Positions 1 through 11,563 of a DNA stretch of 64,000 bases are shown in pieces (within the stretch, counting starts at the first letter, position 1; the number at the start of each line of letters is the position of its first letter). This stretch comes from Rhizoctonia solani (Eukaryota > Basidiomycota > Agaricomycetes > Cantharellales > Ceratobasidiaceae). The stretch spans positions 1,984,001 to 2,048,000 of the forward strand of contig NC_057374.1 of assembly GCF_016906535.1 (NCBI RefSeq), written 5' to 3'. A program made the translations under genes and the position numbers. A model generated the notes under the pieces. The model made no database searches, was not told the DNA's origin, and was given only the letters and a program-made list of their open reading frames with translations.

Positions 1-607
1 ATTTCTTAACAAATAACCAATGTATGATCAGCCTGGATGGCTGCGAAGGAAATCTGAAATTTGCACGATGATCAACTTCCATGACAAAATCAAATGTTTC
101 TATGCGCATATAAGAATCCTTGAGCTTACCATACGCTGGTACTCTTATATTCTTTTGACTGGCTTTACACATACCTATTTTTGGGAAACTTTTGGGTTTG
201 AAGTATAATTAGGGCCTCAGGGTTATATGGACTGGGGAAGGGGCATTGGTGGCCATGTACGTATACTTCCATGAAAGACACATTAGCCAGTACCCATCTA
301 TGAATCTATACCATTACAAGTAAGCGCATATCGCTTAGTGACGATCGAACACAGAGGTCCCAACCCAATTATTCTCGAGACTTTCAAACTTCATCCGAAC
401 CTGCCGCATCATCAATGTTCACCCAAATTGTTTGAATTATACTTGTACATATTATAGTTTAATCTCAAAAATCGGTTTCGGGACCCTAGATACTTGATCA
501 CTTTCACAGACAACAGGGGTTACAGATGTTAAAGCTACAAATTTGGCTGCATGGCACATGTCCTTTATTAACATGAATTACCCGTAAGCACATTTGACGG
601 CCGATTG
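1..607. other. Intergenic, no gene recognised
   Basis: Only short open frames (up to 62 codons) without recognisable motifs. The right part is downstream of the copper transporter gene and presumably holds its 3' UTR. Confidence 0.5.
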
Positions 608-1408
608 TCACCCGTGGGTGCGTGCGGCCACGCAGCCTGGGTGAGCACCGCTTCGAGCAAGTCGTGCAAAGACAACTTCACCAATACCCAAACCCAGGAT
701 AACACTGACCAAAAACGCAGCGTTGTATGTCCTACACGAGATTTAATAGGAATTTAATACAGCTCAAGTGAGATAAGCTGATTCAGCCAGATACTCACAT
801 TACAGAAAGCATCAGGAAAAAGCCGATCAGACTTTGAACAGCTTGCATTGCGCCACGCACCAGGTCTTGCATCGGCTCGAAGGGTGCAATGAGAGGGGCA
901 GGGTTGGAGCCCATAAGGTAATCTCGGCCGCTCTCAACTGATTTCGAGTGAGAGTGAGTCGAAGCATTATCAGGTGTAACCAACGCCCGTGTCGCGCTAG
1001 AAGCTTGCCTAAACAACGACGTAGGTGTTGTGATCCAGGAAGGAGATAAATTACGGTCAATACATGAAAGGATTCGACAAAGGATTCGGCAACTTACTGT
1101 CGTCTCCACCAAGCCTCTATCAAGCCTTTGGCCCCGCCAAGGAATCTTTCGAATATGGCGAGGAAGAAAAGTCCAATGCATGCTCCAGCCAGGGCGCCAG
1201 GAGTACGAGGCACCCAGGACTTGAAATAAAGTGCATCGGCATTGGCCATCCAATGGAAGTAAGGTGTCATCATCATCATTTCTGAGTCCATATCCATCCC
1301 CGGAATAGTGGCACCTTCACTTTTCTTGGGTTCTTCTTCGCCTTCGTGCGCGAGAGTAGCAACGACCAATAGGAACAGCGTCAATGTGGTAAACCGGCGG
1401 TTGTTCAT
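608..1408 (-). CDS. Ctr-family copper transporter
   Basis: Predicted high-affinity Cu(I) importer of the Ctr family (three membrane segments, trimeric pore). I read three exons, 1408-1098, 1008-799 and 731-608, joined by GTAAGT and GTGAGT introns, giving about 214 residues with total length divisible by three. The N-terminus is hydrophobic (LTLFLLVVATLA), like a signal peptide or first helix, and is followed by a methionine-rich stretch MDMDSEMMMM, the expected copper-collecting motif. Membrane segment 2 ends in MLSVM, the MxxxM selectivity motif, and runs across the intron into MTYN. Segment 3 carries GLGIG, the GxxxG helix-packing motif. The start at 1408 was chosen because the ten codons upstream would precede a natural signal-like segment. 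The last exon ends in an unremarkable polar tail. No frame damage is seen, unlike several neighbours. Confidence 0.9.
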
Positions 1409-2674
1409 GATGGGCAAGCAAAGATCCAAAATCAACTGGGGTTGTGCGTATACAATGAGCGTGAGTATGCGTCAAAAAAAAAAGGCCACCAGGGCGGAAG
1501 AAGACGAAGATAGTGTTAGCGAAGGAGCTAGCAAGAAGCTGGGGTGTGTAGGACCAGCACACACGGCAGCAAGGCAAGTTGAGTCGGGACGAAGTTTAGT
1601 TTAAAATACTGCCAAGCTGTCTGAAACTGTCGCAACAGAAAAGGGTTTCCGACTACTCCCGCCGGATACAGGGCAAGTGTGTAGATATCAGTTGCGAGAT
1701 GCCAGCTCCCACCGTGACCAGGGTCGTCGTTAGAGACAGCGATCGTCAACCACGTGACTCAGTCGAGTCGAGGCACAAGCGCCAATAGTGTTAACAAGTT
1801 GCGGATATGAGAAGGCGCATGGAACTTGGAGATATATACACATTTACGGTACGGGCTACGTAGACTGTGTGCCTGCTGCTGGCACACCAAGGAAAGCACG
1901 TTGTGATCGCTCCCTTGTTCCACTGCCAGCCACCTCTCAGTCAATTGCCTCAATGGGCAGAGCTGGGCAGGAGGCACTTCCCCCGATCCGAATACCCATG
2001 TTACCGGACGAAATTGACTTGTCATGTGCTGTGCAATCGATGTGGCTCCCTGTGGGTTCTTCTTCGTGATCGACAATCCAGAGCCGGTGAAATGAAAGGA
2101 ACGGAAGCAGCTTTCATTCAAGATAACCTCGTGTCGAAATGGGTGTCAACACAAAAAAATAGAATAAAAGGGAAGCTAGTACTGAATACTGCTCGAACGA
2201 GTAGCTAATATGAAGTGCAAAGGCTTCTTCATGTTCCACCTAAGCCGTACATCCATTACAGTCAAGAACGAGACAAATATCACAGGACCACCAAATGCGG
2301 AATGAGACGACAAAGCAAAGTGCACAGGTACGTGCTACAAAGTGCCAGAGATTTGACGTCAACGGTCGCACCGTCGTAACCTCAGCGCATTTTCATTATT
2401 CACTACCACGCATCGTGTTGGCCGTACGCTCAAGGGATGATACAACTACAGCCACAAAATCTAGGCCCAAGCTTAGATATGGATGTTATCTTCCACACCC
2501 ATGCTTTCGAACTAAAAAAAAAAAAAAGAAAAAGAGAGAGAGATTATTCAGGGCTTGAAGACCCAAAAAATGGACCCTCGATCATAGACAATCTAAAATA
2601 ACTTCATTAATATTCATAAATGGTAGTGAGTCATCGCTTAATTATATACAAATAAAGCAGACTAAAAGAAAACC
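1409..2674. other. Intergenic, no gene recognised
   Basis: Shared upstream region of the copper transporter and downstream region of the deacetylase gene. Overlapping small open frames on both strands show no conserved motifs or convincing exon structure. There is an A-rich run near 2512-2535. Confidence 0.5.
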
Positions 2675-5001
2675 TTAAACATCCGTAGATGGGGGAGGGC
2701 GCTTTAATTTGATTACCAAAGAGGCCTTGGATGGGTCAGAAATTGATTCCGGACCTTGATTTACAGTTTCAGATGAGTTCAACGAAATGCCTTCGAAAGC
2801 CCTTACGGTGCCACCCATCTCGGTCCCAGTAGTGCTCGTCTCCCGGGCTACTGGGGGCACCGTGGCAGTGTTCGAATCAGGTGATAATTTCGTTGAATCA
2901 GAAAGAGGCCCTAGAACCGGAGGAACCGGTGGCACGAATTCATCTCCTGGTGATTCAGGCCTTGGAGCTATCCCCGTCGCCTCTGCCCGCAAACTCTTGG
3001 CAGAAGACACTGGGGCGTACTTAGCCTTGGTTGATGCAGGCTTCTCCTCCTTGAGCTCGGGCTGTGCTTTTGGTGCTCTGTCACGAAGGGTACGAGTGCT
3101 GGGTAGGGGGTCCACCTTTTTCTTGGTTCGGGGAGCGGATAAATGGCTGGCTCCAAAAGTGCCATCGAGCGTTGGTAGCAAATCAAGTACACGAGATATC
3201 CATGGTTCGTGAGACGGGGCGGGAGTTTTAGATGTGGATGAGCGTGGCTTCCGTGTTTTCTTGAGTCCCGTAGCAAGTTCGATCTATATGAAGGTCAGTC
3301 AGGAAAAATGATAGCACGCTTCCAATAGATCATACCTTCTCGAGATTAGGAATTTTCCATAAATCCCTAGCATTTTGAGTACGTAGACCTATCATCCCGT
3401 TGATCCAAGCCATGCCGCCACTGACGAGTGCACGGTCGCTATATCCGCCCTCCAAAACCCCAACCACGCGTCCTTTAGCATACACTTCCGCAAATTCCCT
3501 AGCATCACAAGCGAAGCGGTGGTAAAAGGTAGTAGGGACCCTTCGATTGTGCCTTGACATTGATTCGTATTCGTTTTCCCCCGCATCAAATCCACAGCTA
3601 AATTCAAGAGGAGTGAGATGCGGAACACCTAACCAATTTGTCGCTCATACCTGACAAATACCATCGTTTTCTCCGGAATTGCTCCGGTGCCTTTCAAGAA
3701 ATCCTTTGCGCGACCAAATAATCTCGTTGCGTATCCTTCGCCCTCGCTTTCTGAAGAGTTTCCATAGAGCCGATTGAAAAAGTCATCTTCGTCTTTCCAT
3801 TCTTGCAAATGGACATTCTCGATGTGCTGGCCGTGAGCGTTCCCGTGTAGGCTTACCGATGCGGCGGCTGTGAGCGTAGGGTCACCATCCTACCATAATT
3901 ACTGAGCCACGATCCAAAAGTAGCAGCGGAAAATAATGCTTACTTCACAAGGATATGATAAAATGTCGTGTAGACTACCATAATAGATTTGTAGCCCTTC
4001 CGGCTGGGCTTCAGAAATTCCTGCTGCGAACCTCGCCTCCGCCTCGAGTCGCTTACGATGGGTCTCCGCATTGAGCTTCCAAGTGATCGATTGAGTGCCA
4101 TTTCCTAATCAAGTCATTGAATTAACTGAGAATTGGAAACCCCAACGTTTCATACCATGGTGAAGGTCAATATCAAAGATCACCGCTCGTGTGATGCCAT
4201 GGAGTCGGTATGCTGTTCATGCAACTGTTGATATAAGGGTGACTCCAAATCCCATTAAATGTTCAACGTACCATGTGCTATCCCAACGAGTATATTATTG
4301 ACCCAGCAAAACCCGGCGGGCTCATCGGAGCCGCAATGGTGGCCAGGAGGGCGTATGGCAGCAAAAGATCGAGGAGAGGTTGAACCAATGACCGAATCAA
4401 CTGCCTTGCATGTCGTCTCAAGTGCACCGGCAATAGCATGAAGCGTTCTTGGACATACTTATTTGGATTAAGGCAGGAAAAAATATAATTATTAGGATTA
4501 CTCACGATATAAATCTCCTTGACTAAGACCCTCCCCTTTCGGAATCTCGCTGCCTTCAGTCTTGATGCGACTCTCACTTTCGAGAGCCCAGCGTGACAGC
4601 TGAGATAGGTACTCTTCCCCCGAGCTAGATTCTATGTCTTCTTCTAATGCGTGAACCATTCGAACAGCAGGGTTATTTAAAAATGACGCGTCCGCCGGAC
4701 GGGCATAACGGATAATCTTTGCAACGGTTGTAGGCAAGGCGATATCTTCACTCGATTGAAGGGACATCTTTTCCATGGCTATAGCAAGTTCATCTTGGCT
4801 GGTAACGCTATTGCTAGATGTCGATACACCAGGTAGTATAGCAGTTTCATTAAGAGCAACGCCCGCAGCAATGCCAACAGCCAACGCTCTCAGTCGCTCG
4901 GGCTTCTCTACAATAGTCGATAGATCTTTGTCACGTATATACCGATGTTCGGAACAGGATGGCTGGATGTGAATCGAGAGCTTGGGCTCGGGAAGATCCA
5001 T
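2675..5001 (-). CDS. Histone deacetylase, Hos3-like (class II type)
   Basis: Zn-dependent lysine deacetylase acting on histones or other proteins. Seven exons (5001-4506, 4457-4272, 4212-4156, 4104-3944, 3889-3651, 3597-3336, 3283-2675) give 669 residues in one clean frame. The start of the fold reads DLYLCPRTLHAIAGALE. The catalytic core has the paired histidines in RPPGHHCGSDEPAGFCW, the Zn ligands in FDIDLHHGNGTQS and SCGFDAGENE, and the catalytic tyrosine in EGGYSD. Spacing and the SLHGNAHGQHIENVHL segment resemble yeast Hos3 more than Rpd3 or Hda1. The N-terminal 160 residues are an acidic, weakly conserved lead-in. The C-terminal 200 residues are Pro/Ser/Thr/Lys rich and probably disordered, with basic patches that could serve nuclear import. 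Assignment to the Hos3 branch is from memory of family motifs; a phylogeny would settle it. Confidence 0.92.
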
Positions 5002-5297
5002 GATGTAGTGGCCAATTCAAGGTTCCAGAACCATTACACATCGGTGCTTAGCTACTCATGATCAAGCGCCGAACCCAAGGCTAATTGCCCACCCCGCCCA
5101 GGAATTGAGCATCCCCTACGACCACCAATTATTGGCAAAGCCAATTCTGTTGACCCATTGTCTAACTTAAAAATAACCTTCACAAATTCAAAGGGCCATC
5201 TAACAACTTTTAGAGTTACTACTCTAGATCTCTCAAGGAAACTTAAGCTTCTCCCACGACCACTAAATTCTATGAGCTAATTTATTCTATCTCTAAA

Positions 5298-6788
5298 TTA
5301 GTCCTTTAATACATATTGACTATCGGGCAGATCAGAATTTGGTTTAAGTTTGCTTTGTATCGTCTCCAATGATGCATCAACATCCTCTTCTAGGGTATCT
5401 ATAATTCCCTTCTCTTGTGGCACCCAACCCAGAGCCTTGAGCCGGGTGGACTGCACTCGACAATTTGTCCCAGTAGCCCAACTTAATTTTTGGTCACTTT
5501 CGATAGGGACATTCTTGGCGATTGGCGTGTCCAGCAAGCCTGAATAAAGTCAAACCTACTGATATACGTGACGAGACAATAAAAAGCTGACCTCTTTGGA
5601 ACATCACGCGGCCCATTTCAGCAATGACGGAGCCCCACATATGCTCCCCCGATGATGTAAAGTAAAAGTTATCGAATCCATCCCTCTCATTGCCATGGCT
5701 TTCTTCCGATTTCTGTCTCCGTATCTGGAGCGCATGGTTGATAATGAAAAGTATTGCTCGGACTAAGTCACCAACGTGGATATTGCTCAAACATTGGTCC
5801 CCTTTCCAACATACCCTGCATATCTCCACTTAAGCGCGGCCCTACATAGTTATATGTGAAAGCGCTTTAGTTCAGCTACCGAATATCGGATGATAACAAG
5901 CCTATAGAGCCCAGATGTTGGCACGTACCTCATCGCATAAGGGATGAAAGTGGAAGTACGCCGAACCGGTCCAGTTCCAACGCCATAGACCGTAGGCGGA
6001 CAGATCAAATGTACGTCCGCTATGTTTTCCTCATGAACTTTGATTGCTCTATGTGGCCGTAAGAAAATTTCTTTTCCGATTATGTGGCCCGACTTTTTTC
6101 TTACTCAAGGTCCACTATCCTATGAGGAGCATCGATGTCAACCATATCTCTAAGTCTTGGTTTTTCGGTGTCCTATGTACGTGGTAGTGAAGATGAGAAA
6201 AAATCTGTCAATTGCTCACAAAGAAATAACGCAATATGACGCACGTCCCATGGAACGTACTCTCTCTGCAGCTCGCCAGTTATTTTGTCGGCATATGTGA
6301 ATGTCCCCCTGTAAACACACTGTCAGAGATATGTCTGTATGCTAGGATATATGTGGGATAATTGATGGTGGCTCCTACGTTGCATGAAAATAAAGGGGTC
6401 GATTCCCAGTCCTCTCTTTGTGTAGTTTGAGACCCGCTACAATGGATTGAATGAATAATAGGTCGTCCGGATTAGAGAGTTGGATAACGAGTTCCGCTTT
6501 TGAGACTTCTTCAATAATTAATTCCTTATCCACATGAGAGCCTAAAATAGCATGAACGCTATGCCCAACCCCAGATACCGCGCTCAAGTCTTCAGGATTT
6601 CTCACTAGTGCAGTGATTTTCGCAAGAGAATATGTGCGAACTAGGGAGACTAGCAGAGAGCCGCCAACATAGCCGGTGGCACTAGAAGCAGATGAACGAT
6701 AGCTAAAACGGAGCAGATGCTAAATTTCTAATTACCCAGTAAGAAATATTGTGTTTGGGTATGGTAGCATGGTCAAAGGTTCTGGCAT
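5298..6788 (-). CDS. NAD(P)-dependent epimerase/dehydratase-like protein, one apparent frameshift
   Basis: Rossmann-fold oxidoreductase of the extended short-chain dehydrogenase/epimerase type. Seven exons: 6788-6736, 6681-6379, 6308-6245, 6172-6105, 6048-5929, 5841-5592, 5539-5298. The first junction assembles the nucleotide-binding loop as TIFLTGATGYVGGSLL, so the intron lies inside the glycine motif. Later landmarks are ALVRNPEDL, YFHATGTFTYAD, the sequence HLICPPTVYGVGTGP typical of the family, and NIHVGDLV with C-terminal KALGWVPQEKGI. The catalytic YxxxK is not obvious; the position is taken by DLEAIKVHEENI, so enzymatic activity is uncertain. Near 5785-5792 the frame slips: GTTTGAGC needs one more G to read NVWSNIHV, and total exon length is one base short of a multiple of three. 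I infer a consensus error or a recent null allele. About 300 bp separate it from the deacetylase gene. Confidence 0.82.
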
Positions 6789-8802
6789 TTTATGGAGAGG
6801 CCAGGGGCACTTATAAATAGTGGGATATCCATAAGAAATCGACTGATTGGTTATGTGACTATCGCCATCTTGGTAAATCAGTTAACACATAGGAAGGCCC
6901 TCGTGAAATTTGCCAAGAGCATATGACCTTCACGAACCCAAAATAATCCAACTCGCAATGTCATACGGTTGTAGATATCAGTAGAATCCTCCAATCATAT
7001 TAGACTAACTCATCGGAATATCACGGATTGTTCCATACTTGGAAGTTACTAGAAACTGGTGTCAAATAAAGATATGTGTGTAGTGGTTGGAATTCCGCAA
7101 GCAGTTGCAATGTTCAGCCCTTCGGGACGCGACGGATTCGGTCTGAGGATGGGAGGCTGTGCTGGCTCGGATCAGCACCGGACCGTTCTAAACTGGCTTT
7201 CCATAGGCCATGGTCATGTTGCTTTGTCTGCAAAACTGTAGGATGCTAATAAGCAATTACAAGCGCTTTGGAGCAAATTAGGAGGGATATACTCCCCTCT
7301 TAGAGAGCTGACATTGTCCTTATTAAATGCTTTGCCGCTGATGAGTCCTTATTATAAGACAATAGCCACTTATTAAATAGGTTATCAGCTGGCTAAAATG
7401 AGGCGGTCAGTACGCACATGACCGTGTCCATTTTAGGACTAGTCCGATCACAAAGAGCCCTGTGTTTGGCTCCCGCATCAGCTTCTGCCAACTCAGGGCC
7501 CACAGACCGCCGGTGCTACTCGGCACTTATTTAAGACCCATACCCGACTAACAGCCCGAAGAGCCTTCAAGTTCAGCTAAGTCAAACTACGTCGTACAAT
7601 CAAAATACGCACATTTTACTCTAATGTATCCGCACTGCTGAAATTTAACTACTGCTGATACGTGTATGTAATCTAATCCTTTAGAACCAATGTAATAAGT
7701 GACATAAATTATAAGAAGATAGAATATATACAATATTATTAGTGAATACTACGTGAGTCTTTTCGGTACTGTTTCCTTTCGGGAAGGGCTGGGATAGGTG
7801 TTGTGGCTGTGTTGTACTGATTTAGCAACTGTGGTTGAACTCCTTGTGCTTCCGTCGATGGCGCTGAAGGCCCTGCACGACGCAGAAGTCCCCGTGTCCT
7901 TGTCGTTAGAAGCTCAGAATCTTCCGTATACCTCTCGTACTCTTCTCGATGTACCGATTCTTGCAAATCACGGTGGCGTATCCGATCGAGTGCAGCGTGT
8001 ATCTCGGAGATTAACTTCAAAATCCTAGCCTCAGTGATCCCCTAGAGTTAGATTACGCTAGCCTCACTTTCCTGGGCTCTGATATGTTTACCATCTGTCC
8101 TGCCCCGCCCTCCTGGCGACCCCCATCTCTCCCCTAGCCTTAGTCACGCGCCTCGTATGTACCATAGCCACTTAGTAGTTATGTCGCACCGTGGGGCCTA
8201 GCCCCAGAACCTCGTGGAATCTAATGAATTAAAAAAAAAAATAAAAAACCTTGAAATATTTTCAATAGAATAGAATATGTCGTCCGTGCGATAAGTTGTT
8301 TGGAAAGCTCTTGTGAGCTTTTTGCGACGTCAATATACTGAATTTAAGTAAGTAGGCTCATCAGCTTTAGTGAGGTGCTCTGAAATTTATTATATGTACC
8401 TCATCAACCTCGTCCCCCAAAGACGACAACGCATCGTCGGAATCTCTCGCGTCCCCGTCATTGGAGTGGTGGAAGCCGCAGACAGTTATTCAGAATACCC
8501 CGGATCGTTACCAATTCATTTGGTATGCTCACAAGTCTCCTGATATGCTCCAGTATGCCGTGGGCACGAAACCATTTTATTTTGGTACTAATTGGCGAAG
8601 TTCCCATTTACTCAAGCCGTCTCGTGGGTTAGGTGCCCTATGTACAGTCCATTTAACTCAAGACTATTCAGCGCATATATGAAGTGGTAAATCTATAGCA
8701 AGTTCTATTATGATACACAGGTGATACATTTGTTCAGATTTTGTCGAGCAATTTCAGCCTTTAATTCTTCATTTCGCACCGACTAAACTACCAGCCTCAC
8801 GA
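6789..8802. other. Intergenic, 2 kb without a supported gene
   Basis: Contains a 93-codon minus-strand open frame (8020-7739, charged, beginning MKLISEIHAALDRIRHRDL) that could be a terminal exon of an unrecognised gene, but no upstream exons or family motifs support it. An A-rich run sits at 8230-8247. The rest is AT-rich with only short frames. Confidence 0.4.
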
Positions 8803-10638
8803 TTATCCGCGAAGCAATCCAGTCCAAGCGTTCATCTTGATGCATGTCAGACCTCGACATGCAGAGTATACTGGTAGTCACTTACATTGCAAACAGATGG
8901 AGATGTGCTGTATGTAAAGTCTGTCGGCTTATAGTTGATGATCGTGACACCGTTACGAGTCACCTGCCAATAGTTGGACTATGAAATTTGTACCGAAGGA
9001 TAACACATAAAAGGCTTACCGTGCACCCAACTCCACCTGCAGAGAGTGGTACAGTAAACTCATTAACACCTGTACTCAGACTCTTCGTTCCAGAGTTTTT
9101 TCCACCAGAATAGCAGTATGCTTGGGCAGGTGATTTCAAGAACACTATGAATTATAGATATCAGTACTTGCTTTCAAGTGGGGCAGTGGCTCAGGCACTC
9201 ACGAGAGATGTAAAGAAGGTCGTCAGCCCAGTTTGCGTTTAATACAGCTCCAACCCCATCGCTGGAGCATACCGTCGCGTTCTTCGGGTGAGGTCGAGCC
9301 CACATATACACACGATCGGTACCAATTGTAGGAGCCGCACCCGACTTCCACCACGTAGCGTAGTACCAAGTGTAGTCCGCCCATGCTTGGTGGTCATTGT
9401 TTGCTGAAAACAGTATGTCAGAACAGAACCACTCATAGCCACTGTATATGCTTACGAGTAATGTATTTGACGTCAGACGGCCAGGCGCCAGACATGGGTC
9501 CAATGTAGTGCGACTCGCCATAGTCGTTCCATGTTGCGACTTCGACGAATGGCAGCGAGCCGCGGTTCGAGATCAGTTGCTGCCAGCGTTGACGATACTC
9601 GAAATTATCTCCACGCAGATAGCGGTTGTTGATTTCAGGCTAGATTCAAATAGGAGTCAGAGGGTTACACGGTCGGGCCAAGTTCCAAACTCACGTTTCC
9701 ACCAGGACGGTGGATGAAGAACCAGGGCGATACGAGTGTCAAGTAACCTTTTCCTTTCACATTAGACATCCACCATGCGTCATCATCCCTAGTTGGGCCA
9801 TCTTTCAGCTTCATATTTGAGACGAGTGGATCTCATATTAGCTTACCACTGGTTTCCATCCGTGGCGGACCTTGGCCAGGCATTCCAGAGCTCTGATTCG
9901 ATAGTCAAACGTCAATTCACTATAGAGAAACACATAACTCACTGTATCCATCGATGAAGCTCCAGGTCGTAGATAGCTGGGTCGCATCATCAATCTGTAC
10001 GTTGGGAATAAAGTACAACGGCGTCCCGGCATTATTGACTAGCCATTTCCATCCCGCAGACGCACTGCCTTGACCGAATGTGCACGATTGACCGGCGAAC
10101 GTCGACAGGAACATCTTCCATTGTATGTATACCGGTTTGGGTGCGACTTGAACGGGGTGATAAAGTTATTGATAATATTTCGACCATCTGCCACTGTTGC
10201 GCAGGCAAGGGAGGTCATATCGAGTGACACAGACACTGGAAGGAGCTCGTTGAGTCGACTTGGCGCTAAATAGGGGCAAATCGGAACTCACGCTTAAAGT
10301 TAGGGGCTACCTGTTGCGTGGCATTGTACGCATCCTTTACTCGAGCGGGCTGCCAATCGTCGCGACCAACATTCATAGTGAATGCATCTATAGCCTTGGA
10401 CGATGCCAGTAAGACGTCCGACTTCCATTTATCGATATTGTAGTTGTATGTGTTCCCAACAATAACATGTGCAAACACCTGTCCCAGAATGTCAATATAC
10501 ACTTCAGGGCCGACGAAGAGAGCACATCAGTGCTCAGCTTACAGCTTTGGGATCAGCACGCTTGGATAGCGACTCTGTGGGGAGGGCTACAACCGAGAGC
10601 GCACCGGCGAGCAAGAGAGCTGAAAGCTGAGGAATCAT
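8803..10638 (-). CDS. Secreted alpha-1,3-glucanase (mutanase), GH71, one apparent frameshift
   Basis: Glycoside hydrolase family 71 enzymes hydrolyse alpha-1,3-glucan in fungal walls. The protein starts with a signal peptide (MIPQLSALLLAGALSVVA) and a likely KR processing site at residues 26-27. Exon 1 is 10638-10543. Exon 2 (10478-10292) opens with VFAHVIVGNTYNY and contains NVGRDDWQPARV, both family hallmarks. Exons 3-6 give SVSLDMTSLAC, the HPNRYTYNGK loop, DGYKLWNAWP, SPWFFIHRPGGN and finally EVATWNDYGESHYIGP, the signature near the catalytic acidic residues. Further exons continue with NNDHQAWADYTWYYATWWKSG to a C-terminal beta domain. In exon 3 at 10112-10119 the sequence GGAAGATG lacks one A needed for NGKMFLSTF, so the frame breaks. 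The last exon (stop at 8803) is chosen because of a GTAAGT donor with a CTGAC branch site; reading through instead would stop near 8850. Confidence 0.88.
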
Positions 10639-11563
10639 GGTGTGAGGTGAAGCGCTAGAAATGTGTCGCTGTTTGACGATAGAGGATAGCATAAAGAGGA
10701 GTGTCTTATATACGGTGGTGGTAGCGGGTACTCACGGGCATCGAGCATGGCGACCCAACATGACGAGAACGGTACCAAATTTTGGTACCGTCCAGGCGTT
10801 AGGTCCATAGACCATCTGCCGAGAACACTTCAGCTCGGCAATGCCAGAGACGGTCAGAGCCGTACAGCAAGAAGTATCAGTAGCATACAGTCAGGAACAC
10901 TGTTGCACGAGGTTGTGCGGTCGGGAGTCAGAATGTGAGAGTGGGTCAGCGGTACGGATATTTCGGTCAGAGCGGCAAGTTATCTCCCGAACTGATTGGC
11001 GAATGAGATTATAGCACAAGATGCATAATTGCTCTATGTGGATGAATTTGGGAATTATCGGAAAGACACACGGGGATTATGGACATAGAAGGTCGGTTCA
11101 AGGAGCTCGATCAGACATCGCGATAGGTACCACGAAGTCTGCCGGGGTTATTTCTCAGCATGCAAAATGAATAGAACCAATTCGCCTATGAAAATGCATG
11201 TGCTTAAGCGATTGAAATGTCAACTGATCGATCTCCTCGATTAGAGCCGTGGCGGAAAGATAGAGTAACTTAAGTCACGTGCTGTTCACTTGCCACTGAG
11301 GCATGACTAATCAGGTGTGACCCAAATATGGTCTGTATAGCTTAAATTCACCACCCTGGAGGGCGACACATCCGTACGAGGACACTTTCAAAACTTCTCA
11401 TTCAACCAAAAGGCAGTTAACCCAAATTACCATAAGTCCAAGACCCAAAAATCGAATCATACACGTTCAAAACAAACTATCCAAACACATACACACGCTA
11501 TTTTACAAGTCCGAGCATCCCGTCTGTATATCTATCAAGTACCAATCATCTCATCTACCCCAC
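10639..11563. other. Intergenic, promoter side of the GH71 gene
   Basis: A TATA-like TATATACG lies near 10707-10714, about 70 bases upstream of the GH71 start codon on the minus strand, and is a plausible core promoter. No gene is seen in the remainder. The right end is the presumed 3' UTR of the next minus-strand gene. Confidence 0.45.
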